The position numbers and the translations under genes are program-made. A DNA stretch of 64,000 bases from Trichinella spiralis (lineage: Eukaryota; Nematoda; Enoplea; Trichinellida; Trichinellidae): NCBI GenBank assembly GCA_000181795.3, contig CM012953.1:4115923-4179922 (forward strand), read 5' to 3'. The notes under the pieces were generated by a model. The model was not told the origin of the DNA, searched no databases, and worked only from the letters and a program-made list of their open reading frames with translations. Every line of letters begins with the position of its first letter. Positions within the stretch are counted from its first letter, which is position 1. Positions 24,901 to 37,355 of this stretch are shown piece after piece.

Positions 24901-25705
24901 GAAATTTAAAAATTAAACGACTGAAAAAAACATTTCGCCGGGTGAAAATTCTAACTTACTTGGATTGAGCAATCATTTCGAAAAAATATTGAAAATAAAC
25001 ACATTTCACTTCTTTTGATTGAGCAGTATCAAAAGCTGAAAACCCTTCTTCGTTCAAAACCGACGGATCAGCTCCTTCACTGAGCAAAACACGAACCGCA
25101 TCAATCCTCTCCAGCTGAAAGTAAACATCGATTCAATTCATTCATTAGCACATCACAAATAAATAAATATAACCTTCGTAGCATAATGCAAAAGCGTACC
25201 ATATGGAGCAACCACTTTATTCAAAACTGCATGCCTAACATCAACTGACTCTGCACGTATGGAAAATTCCATTTATCGTATAATCAACATAACTACATAC
25301 TAATATTTGCACAACTCGTACCACTGCACACCAACAGTTTAGAAGTAATTGAGAGATTTGAAATCAAACATTCTCAGTAAAAGCTAATTTAGTCATTTTC
25401 AAATGAACATTGAAAACTAAACTAAACTGATTCCCATAAAATTTTCTGTCATCAAATCAAATTATCATTAAATGAAGATCTTCAAAAAATAAATTTTTAA
25501 AACAAAGCATAACTTTCACTGATCTTCAAAAAAATGTGATCATTTTTACGGAACTCGACTTTTATAACTTAACACTTTACAAATCCAATAAATCACATCT
25601 TAGTTGAAAATTACAATTACCGTCAACTTCAACAGCACATCGCAGATCATCAATGCAGTTATTTTCAATGTAATATTCTAAATACGTATTCGACGTCTTG
25701 CTCAT
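21997..25705 (-). CDS. Ankyrin-repeat plus GH20-like (hexosaminidase-like) protein
   Basis: About ten exons read in frame. Exons 25705-25621, 25250-25174, 25114-24960, 24808-24716 and 24612-24309 encode ankyrin repeats (VRVLLSEGADPSVLNEEG, AVHWAALHSNVDVV, GDTALHLALSRDEPEIVQ). A 59-nt intron (24308-24250, phase 0) then joins a G+C-rich exon (24249-23322) with LISSDLAGFNAGLRTLAQLF, LCVDDFPSRPVRAVLFDLAG and LVPSLEVNCEEIGHH, the layout of the GH20 barrel start as in hexosaminidase D. Exon 23264-22591 continues the barrel-like region. The C-terminal exons contain HVWLGRN, like the WLARN segment after GH20-type domains, and the stop is at 21999-21997. The GH20 catalytic Asp-Glu pair is not visible, so it may be a pseudoenzyme. 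Alternative: two closely spaced genes, the second starting at 24237. Confidence 0.7.
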
Positions 25706-26649
25706 TGCTGCAAAGCCTGCAATATGAATAAACAAGTAGAAATATGAAATTCAACTGTGCATTCATTCACAAACATGTACTAATACTGAAATATCAAGAC
25801 TATATACTAATGCAAAAAACAGATGTAAAACTTAAAAAATGCGATGTTTCGAAAAACATTTTGTTTAAGTAGAATATAAACCTGAACTTGCCGAAACTTC
25901 TGCAACATGCATATTCATACTGTAGAAATTAAAAAAAATAAAGTTTAACATTGAAAACAAAAATTAAATAAAAATGGAAAATGAAACTACACTAGTAGAT
26001 AATGTTACGAAAATACACTGATAAGCATAAATAAACAATGAACAAATTAACTGAAATAAATTAAGTTTAATTATTCTGATAGCACATAAATTGAGGCATA
26101 TTCGGGGCAGATAAAGAACTCTAGGATCCTATGAAAATAATTTTTTGGATAGTGAAATATTTTCTGTTTTATTTCATAACATCCCGTTAGACCACCCTGA
26201 TGACTAACGCTGCTTCAGTTTTGTCATTTTAGTATGTTTATGACGGATTATTGATTTACGCTGCTAAATATTTTCGTTCATGCCGTTGTTTTTGCAATAT
26301 CAGTGTGAATAAAAGAGTTATTCGGCAGTAAAAAAAGAAACAGTACAAAGTAATTAATTAGTGTATGCAAAAATAAATACATTAGCAATAAAATTAAAGC
26401 AAGTAACATTCACATTGTAAATAACATGCGCTGGCATGTCAGGATACTATTTTACAGAAAATTTTTTACAGCAGACGTCACGGAAGGCGTAACATACTGC
26501 CATTGTGAGGCATAGAAAAGCGTATTTTATATACTGGAGCTCAATTCCCATATAATAACGCTTTATAACGCTCGATTCCTATATAATGAAAAACTTTTAA
26601 TGTAATTTATGGAATGAGATAAAATAACTGTCAGTTAAACATACTGACA
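25706..26649. other. Intergenic, no gene seen
   Basis: AT-rich DNA upstream of the ankyrin/GH20-like gene. Around 26530-26590 there are two short ATAACGCT-type blocks (TATAATAACGCTTTATAACG) that resemble the terminal sequences of Tigger-like MITEs. No complete element could be delimited. Confidence 0.4.
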
Positions 26650-27101
26650 TTGGGAAAGAACTGTCCAGTTAAAATATATATCTGAGTTGGTTGGACAATA
26701 CCGAGTGATGGAAATCATGTGCATCCTAATCTGAGTATTAATGTCTTTCCAATTTTGTGAAAAAATTTCATTACAAAAGAAAAAGCTGACACATGTTTTT
26801 AACCAGGTTTTGTTTCTTCAGTTCAAATGCTAAGCGGAAGTGGTCTAGTCGCAGATTTGTAAAGTATTTACGCTGAATTCGGTTGAAAATGGCTTTCTTG
26901 TAAATAATACCATGGAAGTTGAATTTTACAGTTCCTTTTTAATAGCTGCAACCTTAAATACTGCAAATTTAGTAAATCTGCCCCTGAAATTCGCGCACAG
27001 CTGTATCCCGCCGTCAATATTATGAAAAATTTTATTACATCAGCTTGCAGATTCGTAAAGTATTTACGTTGAATTTGGTTGAAAATGGCTTTCATGTAAA
27101 G
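26650..27101 (+). repeat. Dispersed repeat, copy B, with an internal 50-bp duplication
   Basis: Second copy of the family seen at 18800-18952 and 19636-19945, here without the 0.6-kb intervening segment. It contains a direct duplication: CAGATTTGTAAAGTATTTAC at 26852 and CAGATTCGTAAAGTATTTAC at 27048, each followed by GAAAATGGCTTTC and TGTAAA. The hAT-type element begins immediately after the second unit. Confidence 0.65.
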
Positions 27102-27848
27102 CAGTGGTTCTCAAACTTTTCTGGGTTGCGACCCACTATCAAAAACGGTAATTTTTCGCAACCCGCCTGCTTACAATGCATATTTTAAAAGGCAAGAGGG
27201 GTTAAATAAAAAATATTAGTTTAATACTTTAAATTTTTTAATGAACAAGCCTAATTAAAATGTATAAGAATATTTGTCAAATGCATAATGAGGTGTATGC
27301 GAACAGTGGGCTTGTTTTCTGTTTTGACTGATGACTTCTTCGACGTCCACACTAACACGTGTTAGTTTTATTTGCAAGATGTTGGATAATTGTAGCTTAT
27401 TATGAAATTTGCTTTTTAATTCCATTCATTGCTGAAAATCCAATTTTGCACAAGTAGGAAGTAGTAAAAGGAAGCAGCACTTTTGATGCTGCAGTGGAAA
27501 CAGTTGGATATGTGTTTTAAATTAATAGTCAAAACTGTGTTGATGTTTTACTATCAAAACTGACTTTAAACGAAGAATCTTCTGACAAATCGATTAATTC
27601 TCCATCTGCTTTTGTGGATATGCTGGTACAGACAGCATCTGCGTGCTGTGAGAAGCTGGACAGAAATAGTGATTCTCAGGTCATCAGTAACTGAATCACA
27701 GCTTACTTGTTCACCCAACAATTTTCAATGAGTAAAACTCTCTTAACAAAAATAAAGACTACTCCCGTACTTTAATATTTTACGCGACCTACCCAATAAC
27801 TGCTCACGACCTACTGGTGGGTCGCGATTCACACTATGAGAACCACTG
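27102..27848 (+). mobile_element. Non-autonomous hAT-type element, 747 bp
   Basis: The left end reads CAGTGGTTCTCAAACTTTTC and the right end, reverse-complemented, CAGTGGTTCTCATAGTGTGA. The first 12 bases are identical and a GCGACCCAC block recurs about 30 bases in from both sides. CAGTGGTTCTCA is typical of hAT (Charlie-like) ends. No 8-bp target duplication is convincing (flanks ATGTAAAG and CCATAAAC). There is no transposase frame, although some internal coding-like patches may be remnants of one. It is inserted in copy B of the dispersed repeat and is therefore younger than it. Confidence 0.8.
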
Positions 27849-28304
27849 CCATAAACTATGCGTTAGGCATTTTTTAAATAGCTACATTATTTTTTATTTA
27901 CTAATAATGATCTCAGTAACATACAGTTTTCAAAAAATAATTAAATAGGATTAAAATAAAATTTATCATTGATTCGCAATATCCTACTTATTACTAAAAA
28001 ATTAAAGAGAAAGCGTATCGGACGTTTCAACTAATGGTCATGCGCAATTCAGTGGTTATGGCTATTTGCATTGCATTTTATGATACGTTTATATTATTAT
28101 ATAGCTAAAGCAGATTAAAATCTTGATTGTATTGGTAATAGTAGATGTGTTTTAGATTTCATGAGCAGTTTTTTTCAAAATATTTATCTGGCTGATATAT
28201 AATTTGTGAAAGCAAGGATTGTCTTTTTATGTTGTAAATTTCCGGTGTTCTCATGACAGCGGACTTTGCCTGCAACAGTCCCATTTTGTGGAATAATTAC
28301 AAAT
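27849..28304. other. Intergenic, 3' of the GPCR gene
   Basis: AT-rich, with no open frame of interest. It should include the receptor's 3' UTR next to 28304. Confidence 0.4.
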
Positions 28305-29527
28305 TTATTGTTGTATAACAATAGTACTGATCGCATTTGTGCTTCGATGATGCAAGTGGAAATGCTTCGAAAATGTTGAGCAGCATTTTGCAGTCAAAAG
28401 TAAATAAACAGCAGCGTAAATAGACAAACTGCTGACATAGAATACCCATGAAAGTTCTGGATGTAGAATTAACTTGGGATAATAAAGCCATATGAGGTGC
28501 ACAATTGTTGGCACGGTTATCATAAAGAAAGAGAAGAAAACTATTAAAATTGTATTCCTCATTATCTTTGCTTCTCGTTTTACCTGCACTGACCGAACAG
28601 AAGCTGCTTTAGCTTTTCTGTAATGAACACATAGAACAGCAGTTATTAAAAAAACAACACTGACGGCCCCAGAAATGCAACTTATAAAATTGTGAACTGC
28701 GTACATGCGTTTTGGCACGGTGGTTCTTAAAAAGCAAACTGCGGGAACTTTTGAATTCCAATGTTTTGGATCAGCGATGCTAAACCAAACTGCTAACAAA
28801 TGAATAGTTGGCCAAAGAAATGTAGTAACAGTTAGCAATAAATGTATTTTAGAATTTAAATGGCGAAGATGCATTGCCAAATGCACTGACAAAAGTCGTT
28901 CAGCAGACATGCACAAAATTGATATAGCCATAAGAGTATCACCAACAACATATAGAGAAATGTGTGGAGTTTTTGTCATGCATATGCGCAGGCTTGTAGT
29001 TTGAAATCGTACACCATGATTAATAATTCTATAATAATAACCAATAGCAAAAGCAAGTCCTGTTGTGCTTGTACCAATAGCGTATGCTAAAATAAAATTT
29101 TAATGAAATAATCAAAAAAATTAATTCTGCATTAAGATTTTGAATGCTTAAAAATGTTTATAAAAGTTTTTGACTAATGATTAGAAATTTCATAATTTTA
29201 TGCATAAAGAAATTAATTCAAAATCTCCTGTAATTCTAAAAGTCATTTATACGGAATTTACATTTAGCTTTATTTGAAATTGTACTTTTAGAAAAAAATT
29301 TCTCATTTGTATAAAAGCTAATGAAAATTGATACCTGTTATGAATATTCGATTCCTCATTGTATTATTTTTGTACATTGAAAACAGCAAGGAGGCATTTA
29401 CAATAACTGCAAGTATTGATAAGCACATTATAGTGTAGTCTATCGATGTATCATGTTCACCGTGAGGCTGCACTGTTTTTCCATTTTGATTTGCCAAATC
29501 AGAAATATTGAATGACTTATTATCCAT
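28305..29527 (-). CDS. Rhodopsin-like seven-transmembrane receptor, divergent
   Basis: Two exons, 29527-29335 and 29086-28305 (total 975 nt, 324 residues), join in phase 1. A hydrophilic N-terminus with N-glycosylation candidates (NKS, NIS) precedes TM1 (IMCLSILAVIVNASLLF). Exon 2 covers TM2-TM7. TM3 ends in SAERLLSVHLA, an ERL variant of the DRY motif. TM4 has the expected tryptophans, TM5 is followed by a basic loop (KREAKIMRNTI), and TM7 lacks a clear NPxxY, ending instead in a cysteine- and histidine-rich tail. Small divergent receptors of this kind are frequent in nematodes (for example the srsx-like class). The ligand is unknown. The call as a 7TM protein is firm; the subfamily is not. 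Confidence 0.82.
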
Positions 29528-31829
29528 CTTAAAAAATAGTGTTTAATTTAAATAAATATAAAATTTTGTATAGAAATATAATATGCAGTTCAAACATATG
29601 TTTATTATTTTCAGAAAATCAAATTAGTATCTAAAATTTTGAATTAATCTGATTTATCTCATATTTTGAAATACGCAGTTACATATAAAAATAATATTAT
29701 TGCATACTGTTAAATTAAAATAATATTATTTGAATTCGAACCTCTTATTAAACAAACAAAAATAGGTTTTACTGCATACTATGAAGAATGTTTTTATTAT
29801 GAATATTTTGAAATTTATTTTTGAAAATATTTGCTATGAATAATTAAATAAAAATAAATTTAAAATACTCAAAATGACAATGGAATTTAAAATGCAAAAG
29901 TATATTTTTCATTGTTCAGACATTATAACTTCTAATTTAATCAAAATTATTTCACATTATATATATAGCAGTGGAACTGTCACAGTTATTTATAAGTTAA
30001 AAACCAGAACTTGGTTTTATTTTAATAAATATGTAGTATCTAATTTACTGTCGTATTGAGTGTAAAGAAAGTATTATAAATAGAATTGAATCTGTCAACT
30101 ATGTCAACATATTTTTAATATTTTTATAAATTTTGTATTAGTTTTTATTACTACTGATTTACAAGGTTTGTAGTTAATTTTATTTAACAAATATATGTTC
30201 ACTAAAAGATTATTTATCACTATTATTTATACACTCACCTGAGCAGAGGATCAGTTGAACTGAAGCATGCAACACAAGCTCAACGGATAGCTTAATATTT
30301 AATTGATTATTCTTTTAAATTAATTTAATAATTAATCAGTAATTAGTTATCAATTACCTAAGCCATTATTTCATTTAAAAATCCTCTCCATTCATTGTCA
30401 TTATTAATTATAAATTAAAGGTTTCATTACAGGCGCAGCTGCATATTCTGATTGTAGGAAAACTCTCTGCAAGATATACATTGTTGATATTCCTGTTTGA
30501 TATACATTATATAACAATTATTTCTTTTTCATTTTTCAATTACAATTATTTTTCATGCTTCAATTTTTAATTTTTATATTTTGAATTTAAATGAGTAATT
30601 CGTTTTTCTATAATTTGCAAAACAATACAATCATTAAAAAATTACTTTCATGTACTTATGAAATTGAGCTTTAACATTAAAATAAAATTTTAATCTAAAT
30701 TTACTGCTTTTTAGTATATATTATTTAGTAATGTACTGCAGTTAATTATTATCGGTAATTTACTCTATGTTAATTTCTTATTATGAATGCATTGGGGAGA
30801 AAAGAAATGTGTAAAAAAATTTATATATCTTTTCTCAAATGTCCTTTCCTTTAATCATTTTATAAATTTAGATAAAAATCTTATACATGTAAAATTTAAA
30901 GAGAATTAATTAAAAGCAAAAAGTGAAATTAAATATTTACTTTGATTAATGACCCTTTTTTGAAATTGACTCCTTTAAATTAAATTATAAAATGATAAAA
31001 TTTATAATTATAACACCTTTTAAATTATAAAATGCTAGATTTATTGCTTCTATTGACTAAAATTTTGTTTTTTAAACATATACGGGAGTTTGTGTACTAA
31101 TTAATTAAGCGATAAGCAGTCATAATTAATTAATTAATAGGTGTGAGAAATACACTAGTTACTAGTAAAAACGCGTTTAACATTGCTCATGTTATTCGTG
31201 TTTCAACTTTGATATTGACTTCAATTTTAACTTCTTCGTAAAAGACACACATACATAAAATTATACAATTATAATCTGCAAAAACTAGATGATAAGATTT
31301 TAAATCTTCAGATAACTGAACATGTCATGATTATTAACATCATTATATTAAGTTATTAAATTTAAACACGGAACTTACAGCTGGATAAATTTTGCAGAAA
31401 ACGTTTCTTGTGATGCATTTTTCTGTTTTGAAATTTCTATCAGACAAATTCTTTGCTAATCATAAAAAATCAAAAATCGAAGAGTAAGCTGTCAACGTCA
31501 TCTAAAAATATTTTTTCAAATGATTAAAGTAGAAAATAAATCAACAAAATATAATGTAAATTTTTCATATCAAAACGTTGCAACAAACCTGTAAACTTTA
31601 CAAAGAATCTACTTTGTGCTTTATTTTTATATTTTAGTTTAAAGTTTTTTGGTTTTTGAACAATGGTTAATGATAGATTCAAAATCTATACAAAAAAATC
31701 TTTGCAAAGAAACATATTTTCTCCCCAATAACTATAATTTGTAGAATATTTAAAAGAGAAAAAAATAATAGCAGAAAACTAAAGTGCATTTCACCATACA
31801 CTGAAATCAATAAAATAAAAATCGTAATT
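29528..31829. other. Long AT-rich intergenic stretch
   Basis: Over 2 kb of very AT-rich DNA upstream of the receptor gene. I see no coding exon, tRNA or intact mobile element. Runs of TTAATTAAT near 30300-30360 and 31100-31140 are simple AT sequence. Confidence 0.5.
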
Positions 31830-32600
31830 AAAAGTGTCGGAATATCCTATCAGAGCGTCTGCGGTTAGTATGTCGAGCGAATTCATTGAGAAATTTAAGA
31901 AGCAGCACTGGATGGCTACAAAGAGAGTAATTCGATGTCTGAGAAAGACAGTAAATTATGGATTGCTTTTCACAAACGATGATCACGCTCTCAGTAAATT
32001 GCAGTCGCTGATTGGGGTGCAAATCATGATGATTTTAAGTTCTATACAAGATATATCTCCATTTTTATAAACGTAGCAGTCAACTGGGAAGCAAGGAAAC
32101 AGAACACCGTAGCGTTGTCAGGCACAGCAGCTGAATATATGGAGTTGTCAGAAGCTTCGGAAGAAGCAATACACCTGAGACAACTCTTTGATGAAACTAC
32201 AGATGAGAGTAAGAAGGTAGCATTGGATGTTGATAATCACATCTGTTGATTCATATCATATTGATAATCAGAGGGCAGAGAGACCAGCAATAAATCCAAT
32301 CTTTCATGTGAGAACGAAGCATATCAACATCCGCCATCATTTTATTAGAGATGTTATGCGACGCAGGAAAGTAGAATTGTGCTGCCTACCAAATAAACTC
32401 ATGACTGCCGACATTCTCACAAAAGCATTGCTTAAAGGGAAACATGAAGAATGTATTTAAAATTTTGGAATCGAGCACATATGGAATGAAAACCCTGATA
32501 GGATTCAATAATGTAAAGCAAGTGTTGGAATAATACACTGTCGAATTAACGGCTTTCACATTCGCTAAAATACAAACGAAGATTGACCAACGCACATGAA
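31830..32600 (+). mobile_element. Ty1/copia retrotransposon fossil (RNase H end)
   Basis: Plus-strand pieces resemble the end of a Ty1/copia polyprotein: a YPIRAS...WMATKRVIRCLRK segment from the end of the reverse transcriptase region, a WEARKQ...VALSGTAAEYM segment and an HINIRHHFI...ADILTKAL segment from the RNase H domain. The copy is clearly broken in several places and truncated; neither gag, protease, integrase nor flanking LTRs were identified. Its decay suggests an old insertion. Confidence 0.8.
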
Positions 32601-33909
32601 TGAATGACTACGGCAGAACATCTGCAAGCAAAAGGAAGCCCTGAGGATTCTCCTAACACCTATATGTCATACGCTAAAATGCTGTATTGTAATTTTTGCG
32701 AACCAAAAAGAGTGCTTATTTTTCTTAGTAGTTATGCTTTTGATTATTCTTTTTTCCCTTGTAGAGTAGTATTCTGTTTTTACTCGTATATCAGCCACTG
32801 TTAGTCGTGCAATTCACACACTTTGAACAACAAAAAGTCAAAAAGAAAAGAAAATTTTTTGCTCAACACACATGATAATTTAAGAAATGCTTTTTATTAC
32901 AGTAGAAGGGCAAAAAATCTACCTAAAATTTGAAAGAAAATCAAAGTGTTCAAAAGAATGGAATAAGTTATTTAAAGATGCATTAAATAAAAAAATTTTT
33001 TTTGTCACTTTGTAAAACTTACTCACATCATTACTAGAGCAGTTGTTGAAGAAAAGAAACTTGCTTCAGAAAATGCAAACCAAGCTGAATGAGACAGACG
33101 TCAAGAGTGGAGAACAGTGCATCCCAAGGGATATTTTCATTTCTTTCGGTTGATTAGTGAAATATAATAATGATAATATTTTCAGTTTCTTTTGATATTT
33201 ATTTATTTTACACATCGTACATAAAAATTACGACCGTTTTAAATGCTCACTTTATGAATAATTAAATAATAAATCTGATATTGGACTGTGAAACGGTAAT
33301 ATCATTTCATACCAATAATTCGAAAAACTCATTCACTTGTTCAGATTACAATATACTTTTTTAAAATTACTTTAGTTATTCAAGAAATATAGGATTTTTC
33401 ATCTGCTTGCTTTCGCAATGAAATGCATCTTAGTCAATCATTTATTCAATAGTGAATAATAAAAATGGGTAGAATAGTTGCAGTTTATCAGTCATAATAA
33501 TTTTTTCTTCATGTTTCATATATTCATTCAATGAAAAACGAATAAAATTAAACCAAGAATCAGCAATAAAATAAATTTTAAATTAAATATTCATGAAGCA
33601 TTATGCAAAAAAGTAAATTACACTAACAACAACAATCCAAAAAACAATTAAATTACAAAAAAAATCAACAAAAGTTTCCCACTACTTAATTTATTTCATA
33701 ATAAACTGTTCGCATTCTGAGCGATAATAATAATAATAATAATTCAATTTCAATGCTGAAAAATCTTGTTATGATTTTCTTCATTTTTTTCATTTTTAAC
33801 CACATGAAATATTATCCTGATCGTCATTAGCATTATTATCATCTTCTTTTGCATCATGATAATGCTGGTATGCAGGAAAAAACAACTAAGAAAAAAAGAA
33901 ACCGTTGAC
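32601..33909. other. Intergenic, 3' of eIF2-gamma
   Basis: AT-rich DNA between the copia fossil and the eIF2-gamma stop codon. An ATA/AAT trinucleotide run is visible near 33726-33745. No further gene was recognised; a continuing retroelement tail in the first few hundred bases is possible but unproven. Confidence 0.4.
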
Positions 33910-35932
33910 TCATTCGTCAGGACCAACAGGCTTGATGGTCACACCGCGCCGAATCTTTCCCCAACCAATCAGACGCCAGTGTTTATCGATACGCCTGGAC
34001 AAGGCGATCTTCTCGTCCTCTGCAGTGCAGACGGGATTGGTCAGTGATATTTTGGCCAGATCACTTTTCACGCCAATCACTCGACCACCAGTGGACAATG
34101 AACCGATGTTCACCATGAGAATTTCATTTTTCGCCAATTTTTGCACTTTCGCAGCTTTCCGGTCACCTTCGGTACGCACGCCTAGCAGGCGTCGAAGCAG
34201 AAAATAGCTAATCTCGATTTCTGTATAAATATCCGGCAACGTGCCCACAGCCCCGAGCACCTGACCAACCAGACGATCAGCACGACACAACGTCGGGTCG
34301 ATTTTTGTTCCAACGCCAATCAAGCCTCCCGGAACCGCATACTGTAATTCATTGGATTCAGCAAACAACGAAACGACCCGAGAAAATATTGGTCGACAAG
34401 TCAATTTTCCATCACTACTTTTCGATATAATCCCTGGACGCACTTCGATCTCTTGACCCGCTCGAAGAACACCTTAAAAAAATATATAATATGTTTCCTG
34501 TCTGGGGAATTATTATTTTTCGATATTGAAAAATTCACCTCGCAATATACTTCCACCGGCTACACCTCCTTTCAGTTCGTGCACCTCACAACCGGGTTTA
34601 TTCACGTCAAAAGAACGAATAACAATCAAACGAGCAGGAGAACTGAAGTCACGCAATGGCACGGGAATTTTTCGGCAAATATGTTCACAAATAACCTTAA
34701 AAAATATAATAATTCACAACATATTTTATATCAAATAGCAAATTATCAAATCAAATTTATAGTGCAATGCTGTATTGGAATCCATTAATTAAACACTGAT
34801 GCGTACCGCTTAACTGAAGGCTGTATTAAATAATTTTGTTAAAATATTATTGTAAACATGCGCGGATTTTCTACTATAATTATCAATTTCAATTTTAGAA
34901 ATCAACTAAACGTAAATTATTTTCTTATTCTGCAAATGAAACAATGCTACAGCCACTGATAGCTTTATTTCTATTTACAAATGGATAAACCATTTGTTTA
35001 ATAGTTCTCTACTGGACAGGAGTCCAAGTGCACAATCAGCCCACATAATGAAATAATTTATTGCTTATAATTTATCAAATGAATTAACAAAACTAGTATT
35101 ATAATTACATTATTATCGTAAAGTAAAATTTATATATGCTTATAGATAAACACTAAACCAATGCAAAAAAATATTCTTCAGAAAATAAAATAAGGGTTAC
35201 CTCAATATTATATTTCAACTGTGCTGAGATGGGGACAACTGGAGCAGATTCGGCAATTGTGCCTTGAATGAAACGCAGAATTTGCTCATGCTGCTCACGA
35301 GCTTGACTTTCTTTGATGATGTCAATTTTATTTTGCAATATCAAAATATTCTGCAAACGCATGATTTCAATTGCAGCTAAATGTTCACTAGTTTGAGGTT
35401 GAGGGCAAGATTCATTTCCAGCGATTAACAGCAACGCCGCATCCATCACAGCGGCGCCGTTAAGCATTGTAGCCATCAGTATATCGTGACCAGGACAATC
35501 CACAAAAGAGACATGTCTTACTAACTGGAAATTTCCTTTACATCCTGGCCTATCACATGGAAATGTATCAGGCTGGGCGCTTCCAGCTGAACGATAGCAT
35601 CCCGGTGGTGGACAGTCTTCACCGTCGCATTTGTAAATTTTTGCATTCGCATAGCCGAGCTTGATTGTGATGTTCCTTTCTAGTTCGTTTTTGAAACGAA
35701 CCGTCTGCACACCACTGAGCGCTTTAACCACAGTAGACTTTCCGTGAGCGACGTGACCAATAGTTCCAATATTGATTGTCGCCTGTCGGCTAATTACCTC
35801 CGGCGTCAGAGGAGTCAGATCTTCAATTCTAAGCTTCGTCAAGTCTTGAACAGCAAGACAATCCGCTTTTTGTTCTTCAACTTCATTTTTTTCTTTAGAG
35901 ACACCATTAACTTCGCTACTTTCAGATACCAT
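33910..35932 (-). CDS. EIF2S3: Translation initiation factor eIF2 subunit gamma
   Basis: Three exons, 35932-35201, 34695-34539 and 34472-33910, total 1452 nt (483 residues), close to the human length of 472. GTPase motifs are intact: GHVAHGKST (G1, about residues 59-67), DCPGHD (G3), QNKID (G4) and SAQLKYNIE (G5). The inserted zinc-binding knuckle has four cysteines in [11 protein letters not shown] and CDRPGC. Exon 2 starts domain II ([20 protein letters not shown]) and exon 3 supplies domains II-III, ending [13 protein letters not shown]. The protein binds GTP and initiator Met-tRNA in the ternary complex with eIF2-alpha and -beta. The upstream neighbour MTR4 is divergent, 1.4 kb away. Confidence 0.97.
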
Positions 35933-37355
35933 TTCCAGCCGAGGTTGATTTGAGCACTACTACACAATAAGCAGAACTGAAATTCTCAAATAAATCACCA
36001 AACATTACGACACAATATTACAGTAAACAAACGTTCAAGTACAAATTTCTGAAATCGTAGATGAAAAAATACAACTATAAAAAATCAAAAAATAGCTTCT
36101 TTAATATTTAAAATATTGATAAACATCCAGTTCCATTATTGCTATAAGAATATTGCAAAATGTAATAGCTGTGTAATTAGTCCGTTTTAAAATTTTAAGA
36201 ATTTTTCTTATCTTAATCACTGGCCTACACTTTTTTATATTCTCTTCCAAATGAGTGCATGGAAAACACAGGATAATTTTATTTTTTACACATAAGATTG
36301 TACAGTTTTTTGAAGACTGTAGGTGTAATAAATGGAAATACATTTTTATATTCATGGTCAATAAATGTCATTTAAAGATGTAAAAATATTATAAAGGAAG
36401 CTCATTGTGGTATCAGTTTGTATGTAATGTAAACGTGGTTGTTAACAAATAGATGAATTTATTCATTGTTTGTGACATTGTTATTGTAAATGTCCAAATG
36501 GTTAAATTAAGTGTATAAAAATGCATCTTTTATTTTCGATTCTTTAGCTTTGATGTGTGATCCACTTATGTGAAAATCCAATCTCACATGTTCCAAATCA
36601 ACTCGTGACAGGCATTCCCTAAAATTGTTACTAAACTCCACAACGCACGTTAAGCTTCATTTTCATTCAGTAAATATTTTGTCAACTTTAGCTATAAATT
36701 TACTTCAAATGTAATCAATTTATAAGTGGCATCTTGCAAATTGGTTAACAGCTATCATATCCTATAAAATGAAAATTTAAATTGCTAAATGCAAACGAAT
36801 TTGCTAAATTTCACAAAGGGATAAATTTGATAAATATTTATTATTGTAAAGAATGGCCAGCTATTACCTAAGCTGTATTCACTGTTTATGTAATACATTG
36901 ATATTTTTATGATGACTTTAATATCATTTTTCATACTGTAAGTACAGGTAGTACGTTGCTTCAAAACATGTTTTTGATAATTTTTAATTTATGTATTTTT
37001 ACTTTATAGTATATTCATATTTTATTTATTAAATAAATATAATCGCTAAATGATGATTTAAATTTCACTGGCATAATTAATTATCTCTACTTGATTATGT
37101 CGAAAAACGCTATCCTAGAACAGTTTGGTATTTATTAAACATGAAGAATTTACTTTTAATCCAGGGTTTATCATTTGAAAAACAAATTTATGCGTATAAA
37201 TTTATCTTTTATTTATTTATAATTGCCTATAACTTTAGTCAACACTAAATATTGTTAACATTACAGTCAAATGCTATTTACAATTGAATATGAAAAAAAT
37301 GTTACTGCTCAGTATATTTGAAAATATATTTTAGCTTTTTATTGCATCAGTAAAT
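35933..37355. other. Divergent intergenic region between eIF2-gamma and MTR4
   Basis: AT-rich DNA of 1.4 kb between two housekeeping genes transcribed away from each other, so it must include both promoters. No coding exon, RNA gene or repeat was recognised. No clear TATA or initiator element can be singled out in such AT-rich sequence. Confidence 0.5.

Noticed and set aside
31834-32460. Host gene read from the open stretches around 32 kb
   Set aside because: The motifs (TKHINIRHHF, ADILTKAL) are those of a copia RNase H region in a broken copy.
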